Assembly: GCF_013032855.1 (NCBI RefSeq)
Contig: NZ_WQDA01000003.1
Span: forward strand, 434,001 to 498,000
Source of the DNA: Ruegeria arenilitoris
GTDB lineage: Bacteria; Pseudomonadota; Alphaproteobacteria; Rhodobacterales; Rhodobacteraceae
Direction of reading: 5' to 3'
DNA: 64,000 nt
Part shown: positions 28,101 to 36,578 of the stretch, piece after piece
Layout: the number at the start of each line of letters is the position of its first letter
Numbering within the stretch: the first letter of the stretch is position 1
The notes under the pieces: model-generated
Told to the model about the DNA's origin: nothing
The model's database searches: none
What the model saw: the letters and a program-made list of their open reading frames with translations, nothing else
Translations under genes and position numbers: made by a program

Positions 28101-28567
28101 AATACGAAGTGGCCCGCCTACTGCTGGACAGCCGTGACAAGGCCGCCGCCGAATTTGACGGCGACATCAAGATGACCTTCCACCTTGCTCCGCCGATCCT
28201 GGGGGGCAAAGGGCCGGACGGGCGTCCGCGCAAACGGCAATTCGGCGAATGGCTGCTGGGGCCGATGAAGGTTCTGGCCAAGCTGAAGGGGCTACGTGGC
28301 ACGCCGCTGGACATCTTCGGCTATACCGCCGAGCGCCGAATGGAACGGGCCTTGATCCGTCAGTATGAGACGGACATGAAAGAGGTCCTGCCCAAGCTGG
28401 ATGACAACACCCGTGATGCGATTGTCGCGCTGGCGCGGTTGCCGCTGGACATCCGCGGTTTCGGTCCGGTATTGGCCGCCAACGACGCCAAGGCCGCCAA
28501 GCGGCGCGAGGAACTTCTGGCCGTGATCCGGCAAGGAGGGACCGAGACGCTGGCCGCGGCCGAGTAA
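25148..28567 (+). CDS. Indolepyruvate ferredoxin oxidoreductase, fused alpha/beta
   Basis: Oxidative decarboxylation of arylpyruvates (indole-3-pyruvate, phenylpyruvate) to acyl-CoA with reduction of ferredoxin. The 1139-residue protein fuses what are IorA and IorB in archaea. In order: pyruvate-oxidoreductase alpha domain, CSGCPHN near residue 434, ThDP-binding NLGDGTYNHSG near 496 and NDAVAMTGGQ near 526, iron-sulfur ligands CEGCGDC near 635 with later CNKDFSCLNGFCPSF, and a gamma domain starting at ITGVGGTGVVTIG near 720. The ATG at 25148 has GGGGAGG 6 bases upstream; an in-frame ATG at 25103 overlaps the operator region. It supports aromatic amino-acid breakdown; the PaaG-like gene at 35799 could serve the same route. 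Confidence 0.95.
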   Translation: MSQPKISLNDRFDLTKSPVLLNGTQALVRLMMMQKARDTAAGLNTAGLVTGYRGSPLGAVDLQMSRAEKQLAECDVTFQYGLNEDLAATALWGSQQAGLRGDGKYDGVFGLWYGKGPGVDRSGDVMRHANMAGTAKHGGVLMAMGDDHTGESSTVLHQSEWSMVDMYMPVVSPAGVQEILDYGIYGFALSRFAGVWVGLKTMKDTIEVTSVVDGRPDRMQLVTPEFDMPEGGLNIRLGDTPHLQEARIIDYKRFAAEVFSHANRMDRRVWGKPGAKIGIAAAGKNWLDLVHAVSLLNIDEAEAERLGITTYKIGQTFPLDMKGFHDWAEGLDLIIIVEEKRKLIEVQVKEAIFDDRRGRRVYGWYKGGAGTLHREELFPTRGALDPIMIAEKLGEIFIEEGRETDGIRAGLASLQEARRNDNAQEIATRLPYFCSGCPHNSSTKVPEGSRAYAGIGCHYMVQWMDRETTGFTQMGGEGANWIGEAPFSTTKHVFQNLGDGTYNHSGVQAIRAALAAGTNITFKILFNDAVAMTGGQENEGHLTAERIVREVKSMGVQHVAVVYDEKEDVNFKALPGEVETHERAELMAVQNKFREIEGVSVIVYVQTCAAEKRRRRKRGTFPDPDKRVFINSDICEGCGDCGVQSNCVSIVPKETELGRKRAIDQSSCNKDFSCLNGFCPSFVTLEGAKIRKEATTEIDIPHLPQPVLPQIEGTHNVVITGVGGTGVVTIGAVLAQAAQIDGKGAGMMEMAGLAQKGGAVHIHCRLANKPEDISAIRVATGEAHALIGGDLVVSAGAKTLGLTRTGQTGAVVNSHEIITGDFTRNTEFHIPVDRLELALEARLKDGLALFDATELARAVMGDSIYSNMMVFGAAWQRGLLPVSHEAIMTAIELNGAAVERNKRAFEVGRWAVLHPEEVARIVTPTVTELPKTPEQAIAFRADHLVAYQGKRLSKRYLKLVESIEDPKVRDAVARGYHKLLSYKDEYEVARLLLDSRDKAAAEFDGDIKMTFHLAPPILGGKGPDGRPRKRQFGEWLLGPMKVLAKLKGLRGTPLDIFGYTAERRMERALIRQYETDMKEVLPKLDDNTRDAIVALARLPLDIRGFGPVLAANDAKAAKRREELLAVIRQGGTETLAAAE

Positions 28568-28643
28568 CGTCATATCGGTGTCATGGAGGCGCGGTAGGGT
28601 TCCCGTCCGCGCCGTCCGATGACGGCCACGCCGGAGACCCGTG

Positions 28644-29522
28644 ATGAAATCACGTCGCCAAGTCGCTCGGGACATTTCCTACGCCCATTCTGCTGAAACG
28701 CGGGGTGGGCGCATGGTCATCAAACTGATGGAGAACACGACCGGTCGGCTGCGTCTGATCCGGCGCGCGGATGGTTACGAGCGCGAGGTCGCCAATGGCC
28801 GTGATTTCTGGTCGGTCATGGTCGAACGCTACGGGCTGAGCCTGAACGTGGTGGGCGGGGCGCTGTCAAACATCCCCAAGGACGGCCCGCTGATCCTGAT
28901 CGCCAACCACCCCTACGGGATTCTTGATGGGTTGATGATGGGGCATGTGCTGTCCCAGACCCGCGGAGATTTCCGGATTCTGGCCAATCATGTGTTCCAC
29001 AAGGCCGAGGATCTGAACCGTATCATCCTGCCGATCTCCTTCGATCAGACCAAAGAGGCGATGCGGCTGAACCTGCAGACCCGAAAAACCGCCCTGGATT
29101 ATCTGGGTCAGGGTGGGGCAATCGGGATTTTTCCCGGTGGCACGGTCAGCACGGCGGCCCGACCGTTCGCGCACCCGATGGACCCGGGCTGGCGCGGATT
29201 CACCGCTCGGATGGTAGCCAAGTCAAAAGCGACCGTGGTGCCTTTGTTTTTCGATGGTCACACCTCGCGCCTGTTCCAGATTGCCAGCCATCTGCATGTG
29301 ACGCTGCGCATGGGTTTGCTGATCAAAGAGTTCAAAAAGCGCGTCGATACCCCAGTGGATGTGGTCGTGGGGCAGCCCATCGGCCGCGACGTTCTGGACC
29401 CATTGGCCGGCGATACGCGCAAGATGATGGATTTCTTGCGCAAAGCCACGTATGAGCTGTCTCCGAAGCCGCTGAAGTCGTATGACTATGGCTATGAATT
29501 CGAGGAACGGCATCGCGCCTGA
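28644..29522 (+). CDS. Lysophospholipid acyltransferase-like protein
   Basis: A 292-residue membrane-associated acyltransferase of the PlsC/hemolysin-type (COG3176-like) group. The block [14 protein letters not shown] near residues 83-96 stands for the catalytic H-D motif and [10 protein letters not shown] near 162-171 for the acceptor-binding motif. It has no clear transmembrane helix apart from moderately hydrophobic stretches. OlsA-type O-acyltransferases in ornithine-lipid synthesis belong to this group, but no olsB lies nearby, so the acceptor is open. GGAG precedes the ATG at 28644. It is followed 8 bases later by murI, so co-transcription is likely. Confidence 0.85.
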   Translation: MKSRRQVARDISYAHSAETRGGRMVIKLMENTTGRLRLIRRADGYEREVANGRDFWSVMVERYGLSLNVVGGALSNIPKDGPLILIANHPYGILDGLMMGHVLSQTRGDFRILANHVFHKAEDLNRIILPISFDQTKEAMRLNLQTRKTALDYLGQGGAIGIFPGGTVSTAARPFAHPMDPGWRGFTARMVAKSKATVVPLFFDGHTSRLFQIASHLHVTLRMGLLIKEFKKRVDTPVDVVVGQPIGRDVLDPLAGDTRKMMDFLRKATYELSPKPLKSYDYGYEFEERHRA

Positions 29523-29530
29523 AGGGGCAA

Positions 29531-30340
29531 ATGGCAGTAGGCATCTTTGATTCCGGATTGGGCGGGCTGACCGTCCTGAACGCCGCGCAGACACGTCTGC
29601 CGGAGGTGGATTTCCTGTATTACGCGGACAGCGCGCACGCGCCGTATGGCGTGCGCGACGCTGAGGATATCTACAACCTGACCCGAAACGCGGTGCAGGA
29701 CCTGTGGTCGCGCGGCTGCGATCTGGTGATTCTGGCCTGCAACACGGCCAGCGCTGCGGCGCTGCGACGGATGCAGGAAGAGGGCGTGCCGCAGGGCAAG
29801 CGCGTGCTGGGTGTGTTCGTCCCGCTGATCGAGGCACTGACCGAGCGCCAGTGGGGCGACAACAGCCCCCCGCGCGAAGTTGCGGTCAAGCATGTGGCCC
29901 TGTTTGCCACGCCGGCAACCGTGGCCAGCCGTGCGTTCCAGCGTGAACTGGCGTTCCGCGCCATCGGCGTCGATGTTGAGGCGCAGGCCTGCGGTGGCGT
30001 GGTCGATGCCATCGAGGACGGTGACATGATCCTGGCCGAAGCCCTTGTGCGGAGCCATGTGGACGCGTTGAAGCGCAAGATGCCGCAACCGCAGGCTGCG
30101 ATCTTGGGCTGCACCCATTACCCCTTGATGGCCGAAGCCTTTCAGGCAGCGTTGGGACCGGACGTGCAAGTGTTCAGCCAAGGCGACCTGGTGGCCGAAA
30201 GCCTTGCGGATTATCTCCAGCGGCATCCGGATATGCTGGGCGGGGGTGAGGCGGGTTACCTGACCACAGGCAATCCGCAGAAGGTCAGTGACCGGGCAAC
30301 GCAATTTCTCCGACGACAGATCACCTTCAAGGCCGCCTGA
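29531..30340 (+). CDS. murI: Glutamate racemase
   Basis: Makes D-glutamate for peptidoglycan. The 269 residues contain the motifs of the family: [13 protein letters not shown] at the N terminus, [11 protein letters not shown] near residues 36-46, the first catalytic cysteine in LACNTASA near 75, and the second in LGCTHYPLM near 196. It begins 8 bases after the acyltransferase stop. argC follows after a 93-base gap with its own ribosome site. Confidence 0.96.
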   Translation: MAVGIFDSGLGGLTVLNAAQTRLPEVDFLYYADSAHAPYGVRDAEDIYNLTRNAVQDLWSRGCDLVILACNTASAAALRRMQEEGVPQGKRVLGVFVPLIEALTERQWGDNSPPREVAVKHVALFATPATVASRAFQRELAFRAIGVDVEAQACGGVVDAIEDGDMILAEALVRSHVDALKRKMPQPQAAILGCTHYPLMAEAFQAALGPDVQVFSQGDLVAESLADYLQRHPDMLGGGEAGYLTTGNPQKVSDRATQFLRRQITFKAA

Positions 30341-30433
30341 CTTAGGTCAAGGACCGGCCCCTGTCATGAATTTATTCGGTACCTGTCATGTCGGCGGGTG
30401 CCAGACGTGTCACATAAATCTACGAGGTCTGAC

Positions 30434-31462
30434 ATGACCCACAAAATCGCAATCCTGGGCGCTTCGGGCTATACCGGTGCCGAACTGGTACGGCTGATCG
30501 CCGAGCACCCGAACATGGAAATCACCGCCCTGGCGGCCGAGCGCAAGGCCGGGCAGACCATGGCCGAGGTGTTTCCGCATCTGCGCCATCTGGATTTGCC
30601 GCGTCTGTGCAAGATTGAGCAGATTGACTTTGGCCAGATCGACCTGTGCTTTTGCGCGCTGCCGCACAAGACCAGCCAGGAGGTCATCCGGGATTTGCCC
30701 TCCGACCTCAAAATCGTTGATTTGTCGGCGGATTTCCGGCTGTCCGACCCCGATGAATACGAGAAATGGTACGGCAATCCGCATGCCGCACTCACGCATC
30801 AGGATGAGGCTGTCTACGGACTGAGTGAGTTCTACCGTGAGGATATCCGCGCTGCGCGGCTGGTGGCTGGCACCGGGTGCAATGCTGCCACGGGGCAGTA
30901 CGTGCTGCGGCCGTTGATCGCGGCCGGTGTTATCGACCTGGATGACATCATTCTTGATCTGAAATGCGCTGTCTCCGGGGCGGGGCGTGCGCTGAAAGAG
31001 AACCTTCTGCACGCCGAACTGAGCGAGGGCACCAACGCTTATGCCGTCGGCGGTACCCACCGGCATCTGGGCGAGTTCGATCAGGAGTTCTCGAAACTGG
31101 CGGGCCGCGCGGTTCACATCCAGTTTACGCCGCACCTGATCCCCGCGAACCGGGGCATTCTGGCGACCTCGTATGTGAAGGGTGATCCGCAGAGCGTTTT
31201 TGAAACGCTGTGTGCAGCCTATTTAGACGAGCCTTTCATTCAGATGCTGCCCTTTGGCGACACACCTTCGACCCACCATGTGCGCGGATCGAACTTCTGC
31301 CACATCGGCGTCGTTGCTGACAGGATCGAACGGCGTGCCATCGTGATTGCGGCGCTGGATAACCTGACAAAAGGTAGCAGTGGGCAGGCCTTGCAGAACG
31401 CAAACCTGATGTTAGGTGAACCCGAAACGACCGGGCTTATGATGGCCCCACTGTTCCCATGA
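30434..31462 (+). CDS. argC: N-acetyl-gamma-glutamyl-phosphate reductase
   Basis: NADPH-dependent third step of arginine synthesis. The 342 residues carry [15 protein letters not shown] at 6-20 for the dinucleotide and the catalytic cysteine in [15 protein letters not shown] near residue 150. The C-terminal [12 protein letters not shown] is the type 1 ArgC segment. The ATG at 30434 has GAGG at a spacing of 6; an in-frame upstream ATG adds residues not in the family. ccmE follows after 7 bases, so argC may share a transcript with the cytochrome c maturation genes. Confidence 0.96.
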   Translation: MTHKIAILGASGYTGAELVRLIAEHPNMEITALAAERKAGQTMAEVFPHLRHLDLPRLCKIEQIDFGQIDLCFCALPHKTSQEVIRDLPSDLKIVDLSADFRLSDPDEYEKWYGNPHAALTHQDEAVYGLSEFYREDIRAARLVAGTGCNAATGQYVLRPLIAAGVIDLDDIILDLKCAVSGAGRALKENLLHAELSEGTNAYAVGGTHRHLGEFDQEFSKLAGRAVHIQFTPHLIPANRGILATSYVKGDPQSVFETLCAAYLDEPFIQMLPFGDTPSTHHVRGSNFCHIGVVADRIERRAIVIAALDNLTKGSSGQALQNANLMLGEPETTGLMMAPLFP

Positions 31463-31469
31463 GGGCGAG

Positions 31470-31916
31470 ATGAAGACGCTGAAGAAACGTCGTCGTGTAC
31501 AGATCATTCTGTTGGCTTTTGTGGCTTTGGCCCTGGCGACGGGCTTGATCGGTTATGCCATGCGAGACGGGATCAACTATTTCCGCTCGCCCAGCCAGGT
31601 AATCGCCGAACCGCCGGCGCCGAACGAGGTGTTCCGCATCGGTGGCTTGGTCGAAGAAGGCTCGATCGTACGAGGGCAGGGTGAAACCGTACGGTTCACC
31701 GTCACCGACGGGGGTGAGAGTGTGAAGGTGGCCTTCACCGGTGTCTTGCCTGATCTGTTTTCCGAGGGTCAGGGGATGGTCGGCACCGGAAGCTACGTTG
31801 ATGGCGTGTTCCAAGCCACTGAAATTCTGGCAAAACACGACGAGACCTATATGCCGAAAGAGGTTATCGATGCCTTGAAGGAGCAGGGCGTCTACGAAGA
31901 GCCGGCAGACAGTTGA
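31470..31916 (+). CDS. ccmE: Cytochrome c maturation haem chaperone CcmE
   Basis: Periplasmic, membrane-anchored chaperone that carries haem from CcmABCD to CcmF/H. The 148 residues have an N-terminal anchor helix (residues 11-30, after KKRRR), a beta-barrel domain, and the haem-binding AKHDETYMPKEV, with H123 forming the covalent haem bond and Y127 the axial ligand. ccmF and ccmH follow 1.4 kb further on, after the endolysin and holin genes. A strong terminator lies 40 bases after the stop, which separates ccmE from that pair. Confidence 0.97.
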   Translation: MKTLKKRRRVQIILLAFVALALATGLIGYAMRDGINYFRSPSQVIAEPPAPNEVFRIGGLVEEGSIVRGQGETVRFTVTDGGESVKVAFTGVLPDLFSEGQGMVGTGSYVDGVFQATEILAKHDETYMPKEVIDALKEQGVYEEPADS

Positions 31917-31955
31917 GACGGGACAGCCTTCGGTAGGTTGCCTGAATGAGTGTTC

Positions 31956-31990
31956 AAGGGCGTTGCGCGATCTGGTCGTGCAGCGCCCTT
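31956..31990 (+). terminator. Terminator after ccmE
   Basis: An 11-base stem (AAGGGCGTTGC/GCAGCGCCCTT, one wobble) with a 13-base loop, followed by a short pyrimidine-rich tract CTTCGTTTC. Confidence 0.75.
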
Positions 31991-32054
31991 CTTCGTTTCA
32001 TGGATTTAAGGATTTCACCGGACCGTGGGCCGCATAGGAACACAGAGGTGCAGC

Positions 32055-32666
32055 ATGCAGTCGGTTCAACAGATTGCCAACGAGATCATAGCCCGCGAGG
32101 GCGGTTTCGTCGATGATCCGGACGACCCCGGAGGGGCCACGAAATACGGTGTCACAATCCACACGATGCGACGGTTGGGCCTTGACCTGACGCGTGACGG
32201 CACTGTCGATCGCCGCGACGTGATGGCGCTTGGCCGGGAACAGGCCGTCGCGATTTTCATCACGCATTACTATCAAAAGCCCGGTCTCGCACGGGTGCCC
32301 GACGCGCTGCAGCCGACGCTGTTCGATATGTACGTGAATGCGGGCGGACAGGCGGTGCGCATCCTGCAGCGTCTTTTGGTGCAGATGGGATTTTCGCTCG
32401 CCGTGGATGGCGTTTTGGGGCCGCGAACGGCTGGGGCGTGCGATCAGGCCGCAAAACCCGATCCGGTGGTGTTGCGCGACGCGTATGGGGTGGCACGAAG
32501 GAACTACTATTTCCGGCTTGCTGACCGACGTCCAGCCTTGCGCAAATACGTGCGCAGCCGAAACGGTGGGAAAGGGGGTTGGATCCGCCGAGCCGAGCAG
32601 TTTCTATCTCCGCCCTATCACCTGAGCATGGCCGAGTTTCAGCAAAGGATAACCGCATGGGACTGA
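32055..32666 (+). CDS. GTA-release endolysin (GH108 N-acetylmuramidase)
   Basis: Peptidoglycan-cutting muramidase of glycoside hydrolase family 108 (203 residues). The N-terminal catalytic part has IIAREGGFVDDPDDPGG with catalytic E15 and GATKYGVTI; the C-terminal half holds the peptidoglycan-binding type region. It has no signal peptide, which fits an enzyme that needs a holin to leave the cytoplasm. The next gene is a holin of the 3TM GTA type and overlaps it by 10 bases. Known: in Rhodobacter capsulatus a homologous pair encoded away from the main GTA cluster lyses producer cells. Here it is inserted between ccmE and ccmF. A lysis role for this strain is an inference. Confidence 0.88.
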   Translation: MQSVQQIANEIIAREGGFVDDPDDPGGATKYGVTIHTMRRLGLDLTRDGTVDRRDVMALGREQAVAIFITHYYQKPGLARVPDALQPTLFDMYVNAGGQAVRILQRLLVQMGFSLAVDGVLGPRTAGACDQAAKPDPVVLRDAYGVARRNYYFRLADRRPALRKYVRSRNGGKGGWIRRAEQFLSPPYHLSMAEFQQRITAWD

Positions 32667-33235
32667 TCGCAGGTGTTTTCGATCTTCTGTTAGGTGGTGG
32701 GCGCAACGTGGTGCGCGAAACTGCCGAGGTGTTCCGCGAGAACTCGGAGACCGGTGCGGAACGCGCTGTTGCGCTGCGCGGACACGCGATGAACCAGTTC
32801 GGCGCGGAATTCGAGGCTCCCCGCAAAGGCGGGTTTGACCGTTTCATGGATGGTTTGAATCGGTTGCCAAGGCCTGCATTGGCGCTGGGGACATTGGGTT
32901 TGTTCGTGGCCGCGATGGTCGATCCACTATGGTTTGCGGCGCGGATGCAGGGAATTGCGCTGGTGCCCGAGCCGCTGTGGTGGCTACTGGGCGTCATCGT
33001 GTCGTTCTATTTCGGCGCGCGGCACCAAGCGAAGGTTCAGGACCTTCAGCGTGATATCTCAGTTACGATGATGCGGGCGCCACAGGTCATGGCCAACTTG
33101 CAAGCTCTTCACGAGATGCGAGCGGAAAGTCCGGGAGCCGCCGATCCGGGGCCGGATGCCGAACTGACGGCCCAGGTGATCATCCCCGATCACAACCCGG
33201 CGCTTGAGGACTGGCGGCGTCTGCAGCGCGCCTGA
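32657..33235 (+). CDS. Holin of the 3TM GTA-release type
   Basis: A 192-residue membrane protein with hydrophobic segments at about residues 73-93 and 104-120 (LALGTLGLFVAAMV; WWLLGVIVSFYFG) and a weaker one at the N terminus. This is the layout of the family named holin of 3TMs for gene-transfer release. A charged C-terminal tail of 70 residues follows. It starts at ATG 32657, inside the endolysin gene, with AAAGGA upstream, so it is translationally coupled. It would open the inner membrane so that the endolysin reaches the wall. Confidence 0.85.
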   Translation: MGLIAGVFDLLLGGGRNVVRETAEVFRENSETGAERAVALRGHAMNQFGAEFEAPRKGGFDRFMDGLNRLPRPALALGTLGLFVAAMVDPLWFAARMQGIALVPEPLWWLLGVIVSFYFGARHQAKVQDLQRDISVTMMRAPQVMANLQALHEMRAESPGAADPGPDAELTAQVIIPDHNPALEDWRRLQRA

Positions 33236-33310
33236 CCCGCGACACTATGTGCGCCTGATTGCGGCGAAAGTGATTGGCGCTTGCCCGGGCGCGGGATTAT
33301 ACCCGAGCCC

Positions 33311-35275
33311 ATGATTACCGAGCTTGGACATTTCGCCCTCATCCTGGCCTTCATGGTGGCCATAGTTCAGACAGTCGTGCCATTGATCGGCGCCGCAAAA
33401 CGCTGGCCGTCATGGATGCTGTTCTCGGAGCCCGCGGCTATTGCTCAATGTCTTCTGACAGGATTTGCCTTCGCTGCGCTGGTGTGGGCCTTTGCGACCT
33501 CGGATTTCTCGCTGCGTATCGTGGTGGAAAACAGCCACTCTCTGAAGCCGATGCTGTATAAGATCAGCGGAACCTGGGGAAACCACGAAGGCTCGATGCT
33601 GTTGTGGGTGCTGATCGTGGCGCTTTTTGGCGCAACGGCCGCACTTTTCGGCCAGGGTTTGCCACCCACGCTCAAGGCCCGTGTCTTGGCGATGCAGGCC
33701 GCAATCGGGGTGGCGTTCTACGCCTTCATCCTGTTTACCTCCAACCCGTTTGACAGGCTTCCCGTGGCGCCGTTTGACGGCCGCGATCTGAACCCCTTGC
33801 TGCAGGATCCCGGTTTGGCTTTCCATCCGCCGTTTCTGTACCTTGGATATGTGGGCCTGAGCATGGCATTCAGCTTTGCTGTCGCTGCCCTGATCGAGGG
33901 GCGGGTGGACGCGGCGTGGGGTCGTTGGGTTCGACCGTGGACCCTGGCAGCGTGGATATTCCTGACCATCGGCATCGCGTTGGGATCCTGGTGGGCCTAT
34001 TACGAACTGGGTTGGGGCGGGTTCTGGTTCTGGGATCCTGTGGAAAACGCGTCTTTCATGCCGTGGCTCCTGGCCGCCGCCCTGTTGCACTCGGCTATCG
34101 TGGTCGAAAAGCGCGAAGCCTTGAAAAGCTGGACCATTCTGTTGGCGATCATTGCGTTTGGCTTTTCTCTGATCGGCACCTTCATCGTGCGCTCGGGCCT
34201 TCTGACGTCGGTTCACGCCTTCGCAAACGATCCTGAGCGTGGTGTGTTCATCCTGTTCATTCTGGTGGCGTTCATCGGCGGAGCGCTGATCCTGTTCGCC
34301 GCCAGGGCGCAGGCGATGGAGGCCAAGGGGCTGTTCGGAATGGTCAGCCGTGAAAGCGCATTGGTGCTGAACAATATCCTGCTGGCTGTCAGCAGTTTTG
34401 TCGTGTTCTTCGGGACCATGTGGCCGATGGTTGCCGAGATGATGTTCGACCGAAAGCTCTCGGTCGGGGCACCGTTCTTCAATGCGGCCTTTACGCCGTT
34501 CATGGTGGTGCTGGGCATCGCATTGCCGCTGGGCTCGATGCTGCCGTGGAAGCGCGGCAGGCTGGGCCGCGTCGCATGGCAACTGCGCTATGCGTTTGTT
34601 CTGGCCGTTTCGCTGGCCGTACTGGTTTGGGTGCTGCAGACGAGCCGCAGCGCGCTCGGGCCGGTTGGTTTGTTCCTTGGCGCATGGATCACCTTCGGCG
34701 CCGCGGTCGATCTGTGGAGCCGTACAGGCCGTACCGGCGGCTTCCGGCGTCTGATGCGTCTGCCGGGTGCGGATTGGGGCAAGGCGATCGCCCATACCGG
34801 TCTGGGGGTCACGATCTTTGCGATTGCCGGCCTGACCGCCTGGGAGGTCGAGGACATCCGTGTTGCGCGTATCGGGGAAACCTTCGACGTGGGCGGTTTC
34901 TCGTTCACTCTGGACGGCGTGCGCGAGGTTGAGGGGCCGAACTATTTCTCCACCATGGCCGATGTGCAGGTTCAAAAAGATGGTCGAGAGATAGCTACGT
35001 TGAACCCGGAAAAACGGACCTATCCGGTGGCCGCCATGCCCACGACCGAGGCTGCGATTGACTACCGTTTTCTGCGTGATGTCTACGTGGTCATCGGGGA
35101 TCAGCAGGACGATGGCGGCTGGGTCATGCGTACTTACATCAAACCTCTTGCGAATTGGATTTGGGGAGGCTGCATTCTGATGGCTCTGGGCGGATTGTTC
35201 AGCTTGTCCGACCGCCGCTTCCGGGTGGCCGCAGGCGCGCGCAAGGCCCCGGTAAGCGGGGTACCTGCGGAATGA
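33311..35275 (+). CDS. ccmF: Cytochrome c haem lyase subunit CcmF
   Basis: Large polytopic membrane protein of system I haem attachment; 654 residues with about 14 membrane segments. The tryptophan-rich haem-handling signature GWGGFWFWDPVENASFMPWL (WWD domain) lies near residues 236-255. Conserved histidines stand around it, as in GNHEGSMLLWVL near residue 93. The start at ATG 33311 gives the family N terminus (MITELGHFALILAF). Its stop overlaps the ccmH start by four bases. Confidence 0.97.
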   Translation: MITELGHFALILAFMVAIVQTVVPLIGAAKRWPSWMLFSEPAAIAQCLLTGFAFAALVWAFATSDFSLRIVVENSHSLKPMLYKISGTWGNHEGSMLLWVLIVALFGATAALFGQGLPPTLKARVLAMQAAIGVAFYAFILFTSNPFDRLPVAPFDGRDLNPLLQDPGLAFHPPFLYLGYVGLSMAFSFAVAALIEGRVDAAWGRWVRPWTLAAWIFLTIGIALGSWWAYYELGWGGFWFWDPVENASFMPWLLAAALLHSAIVVEKREALKSWTILLAIIAFGFSLIGTFIVRSGLLTSVHAFANDPERGVFILFILVAFIGGALILFAARAQAMEAKGLFGMVSRESALVLNNILLAVSSFVVFFGTMWPMVAEMMFDRKLSVGAPFFNAAFTPFMVVLGIALPLGSMLPWKRGRLGRVAWQLRYAFVLAVSLAVLVWVLQTSRSALGPVGLFLGAWITFGAAVDLWSRTGRTGGFRRLMRLPGADWGKAIAHTGLGVTIFAIAGLTAWEVEDIRVARIGETFDVGGFSFTLDGVREVEGPNYFSTMADVQVQKDGREIATLNPEKRTYPVAAMPTTEAAIDYRFLRDVYVVIGDQQDDGGWVMRTYIKPLANWIWGGCILMALGGLFSLSDRRFRVAAGARKAPVSGVPAE

Positions 35276-35727
35276 AACGTCTGATCGTTTTGTTGTTGTT
35301 GCTGGCATCGCCGCTGATGGCGGTCCAGCCGGATGAAGTCCTGGAGGATCCGGCGCTCGAAGCCCGAGCACGAGATATCAGTACGGGCCTGCGTTGTCTG
35401 GTCTGTCGAAACGAAAGCATCGACGAAAGCAACGCGGAACTGGCCCGTGACCTGCGCATTTTGCTGCGCGAACGGCTGGTCGCGGGCGACACCGATGAAG
35501 AAGCGGTTGCCTATATCGTCGACCGCTACGGAGAATACGTGCTGCTCAAACCCACGACCACGGGGGCGAACCTTCTGTTGTGGCTGGCAGGGCCGGCCAT
35601 GCTGTTGATTGCGGCGGGTCTGGGGTGGAACTTCCTGCGCGGTCGTGCGCGGGTTGACGAGACCTCCGCCGTGGACGGATTGAGTGACGACGAGAAAGAG
35701 CGCCTGCGCCGGATTCTTGAAGACTGA
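35272..35727 (+). CDS. ccmH: Cytochrome c maturation thiol protein CcmH/CycL
   Basis: Membrane-anchored thioredoxin-like helper that presents reduced apocytochrome to CcmF. The 151 residues have a signal peptide (LIVLLLLLASPLMAV), then the redox motif LRCLVCRNE with CLVC as the LRCxxC cysteines near residues 42-45. A C-terminal membrane helix (ANLLLWLAGPAMLLIAAGLG) follows near residues 99-118. It lacks the fused TPR domain of E. coli CcmH, so a separate CcmI must exist elsewhere. The ATG overlaps the ccmF stop (ATGA). Confidence 0.95.
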   Translation: MKRLIVLLLLLASPLMAVQPDEVLEDPALEARARDISTGLRCLVCRNESIDESNAELARDLRILLRERLVAGDTDEEAVAYIVDRYGEYVLLKPTTTGANLLLWLAGPAMLLIAAGLGWNFLRGRARVDETSAVDGLSDDEKERLRRILED

Positions 35728-35798
35728 CGTGCGGTTTGCCTTTCCCTTGCGCGGCATTTGGTTCAGGGTTCGGGAAATTCTGCGCATGTGAGGACTTC

Positions 35799-36575
35799 AT
35801 GGAATACGAAACGGTGCTTTTGGACATCACGGACGGTCTGGCTGTGGTCACGCTGAACCGGCCGGACAAGATGAACGCGCTTACGACGAAAATGCGCGCC
35901 GAGATTACCCATGCGATGAAAAAAGCCGCTCATGACGCGCGCGCAATCGTCCTGACGGGCGCGGGTCCGGCGTTTTGCTCCGGCCAGGATCTGGGCGATG
36001 CGTCCAGCACCGGCAAGATCGATCTGGAACGCGCGCTGCGCGACGAATATGAACCGATGCTGGAAGCTGTTCATGATTGTCCGGTGCCGACAATCGCGGC
36101 CGTGAACGGTCCCGCGGCGGGGGCAGGGGCCAATCTGGCGCTGTGTGCCGATGTGGTCATTGCGACCGAAAGCGCCTATTTCCTGCAAGCCTTTGCCCGG
36201 ATCGGTCTTTTGCCGGACGCCGGCGGGACGTGGTTCATGCCGCGCCAAATGGGTCTGGCCAAAGCCATGGGTGCGGCCCTGTTCGCCGACAAGATTTCTG
36301 CGCGTCAGGCCGACCAATGGGGCATGATCTACGAGGCGGTTGCCGACGATGAATTCGCCGCGCACTGGCGCAAGCGCGCCGAGTACCTGGCCAAAGGGCC
36401 GACTGCGGGCTTTGCCGCGATCAAAAAGGCGATGAGAGGCACCTACGAAAACACCTTGCCGCAACAATTGGCGACCGAGGCGCACCTGCAAGGAGAATGT
36501 GGGCGCACCCGCGACTTCGCCGAAGGCGTGGTGGCATTTCTGGAGAAACGCGCCCCCCGGTTCGAGGGGCGCTGA
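35799..36575 (+). CDS. Enoyl-CoA hydratase/isomerase, PaaG-like
   Basis: A 258-residue crotonase. The oxyanion segments AFCSGQDLGD near residues 61-70 and NGPAAGAGANLALCAD near 101-116 are clear, with LPDAGGTWFMPR following. The pattern SGQDL and PDAGGTWFLPR is typical of PaaG, the ring-1,2-epoxyphenylacetyl-CoA isomerase of the phenylacetate route. The normal catalytic glutamate of hydratases is replaced by the D of PDAGG, which is also seen in PaaG. No other paa genes are in the window, so this name is tentative. The ATG at 35799 has GAGGA; longer starts are not supported. Confidence 0.85.
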   Translation: MEYETVLLDITDGLAVVTLNRPDKMNALTTKMRAEITHAMKKAAHDARAIVLTGAGPAFCSGQDLGDASSTGKIDLERALRDEYEPMLEAVHDCPVPTIAAVNGPAAGAGANLALCADVVIATESAYFLQAFARIGLLPDAGGTWFMPRQMGLAKAMGAALFADKISARQADQWGMIYEAVADDEFAAHWRKRAEYLAKGPTAGFAAIKKAMRGTYENTLPQQLATEAHLQGECGRTRDFAEGVVAFLEKRAPRFEGR

Positions 36576-36578
36576 CCA

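Noticed and set aside
33410-35371. Minus-strand frame of 653 codons over ccmF/ccmH
   Set aside because: Antisense shadow of two recognised genes.
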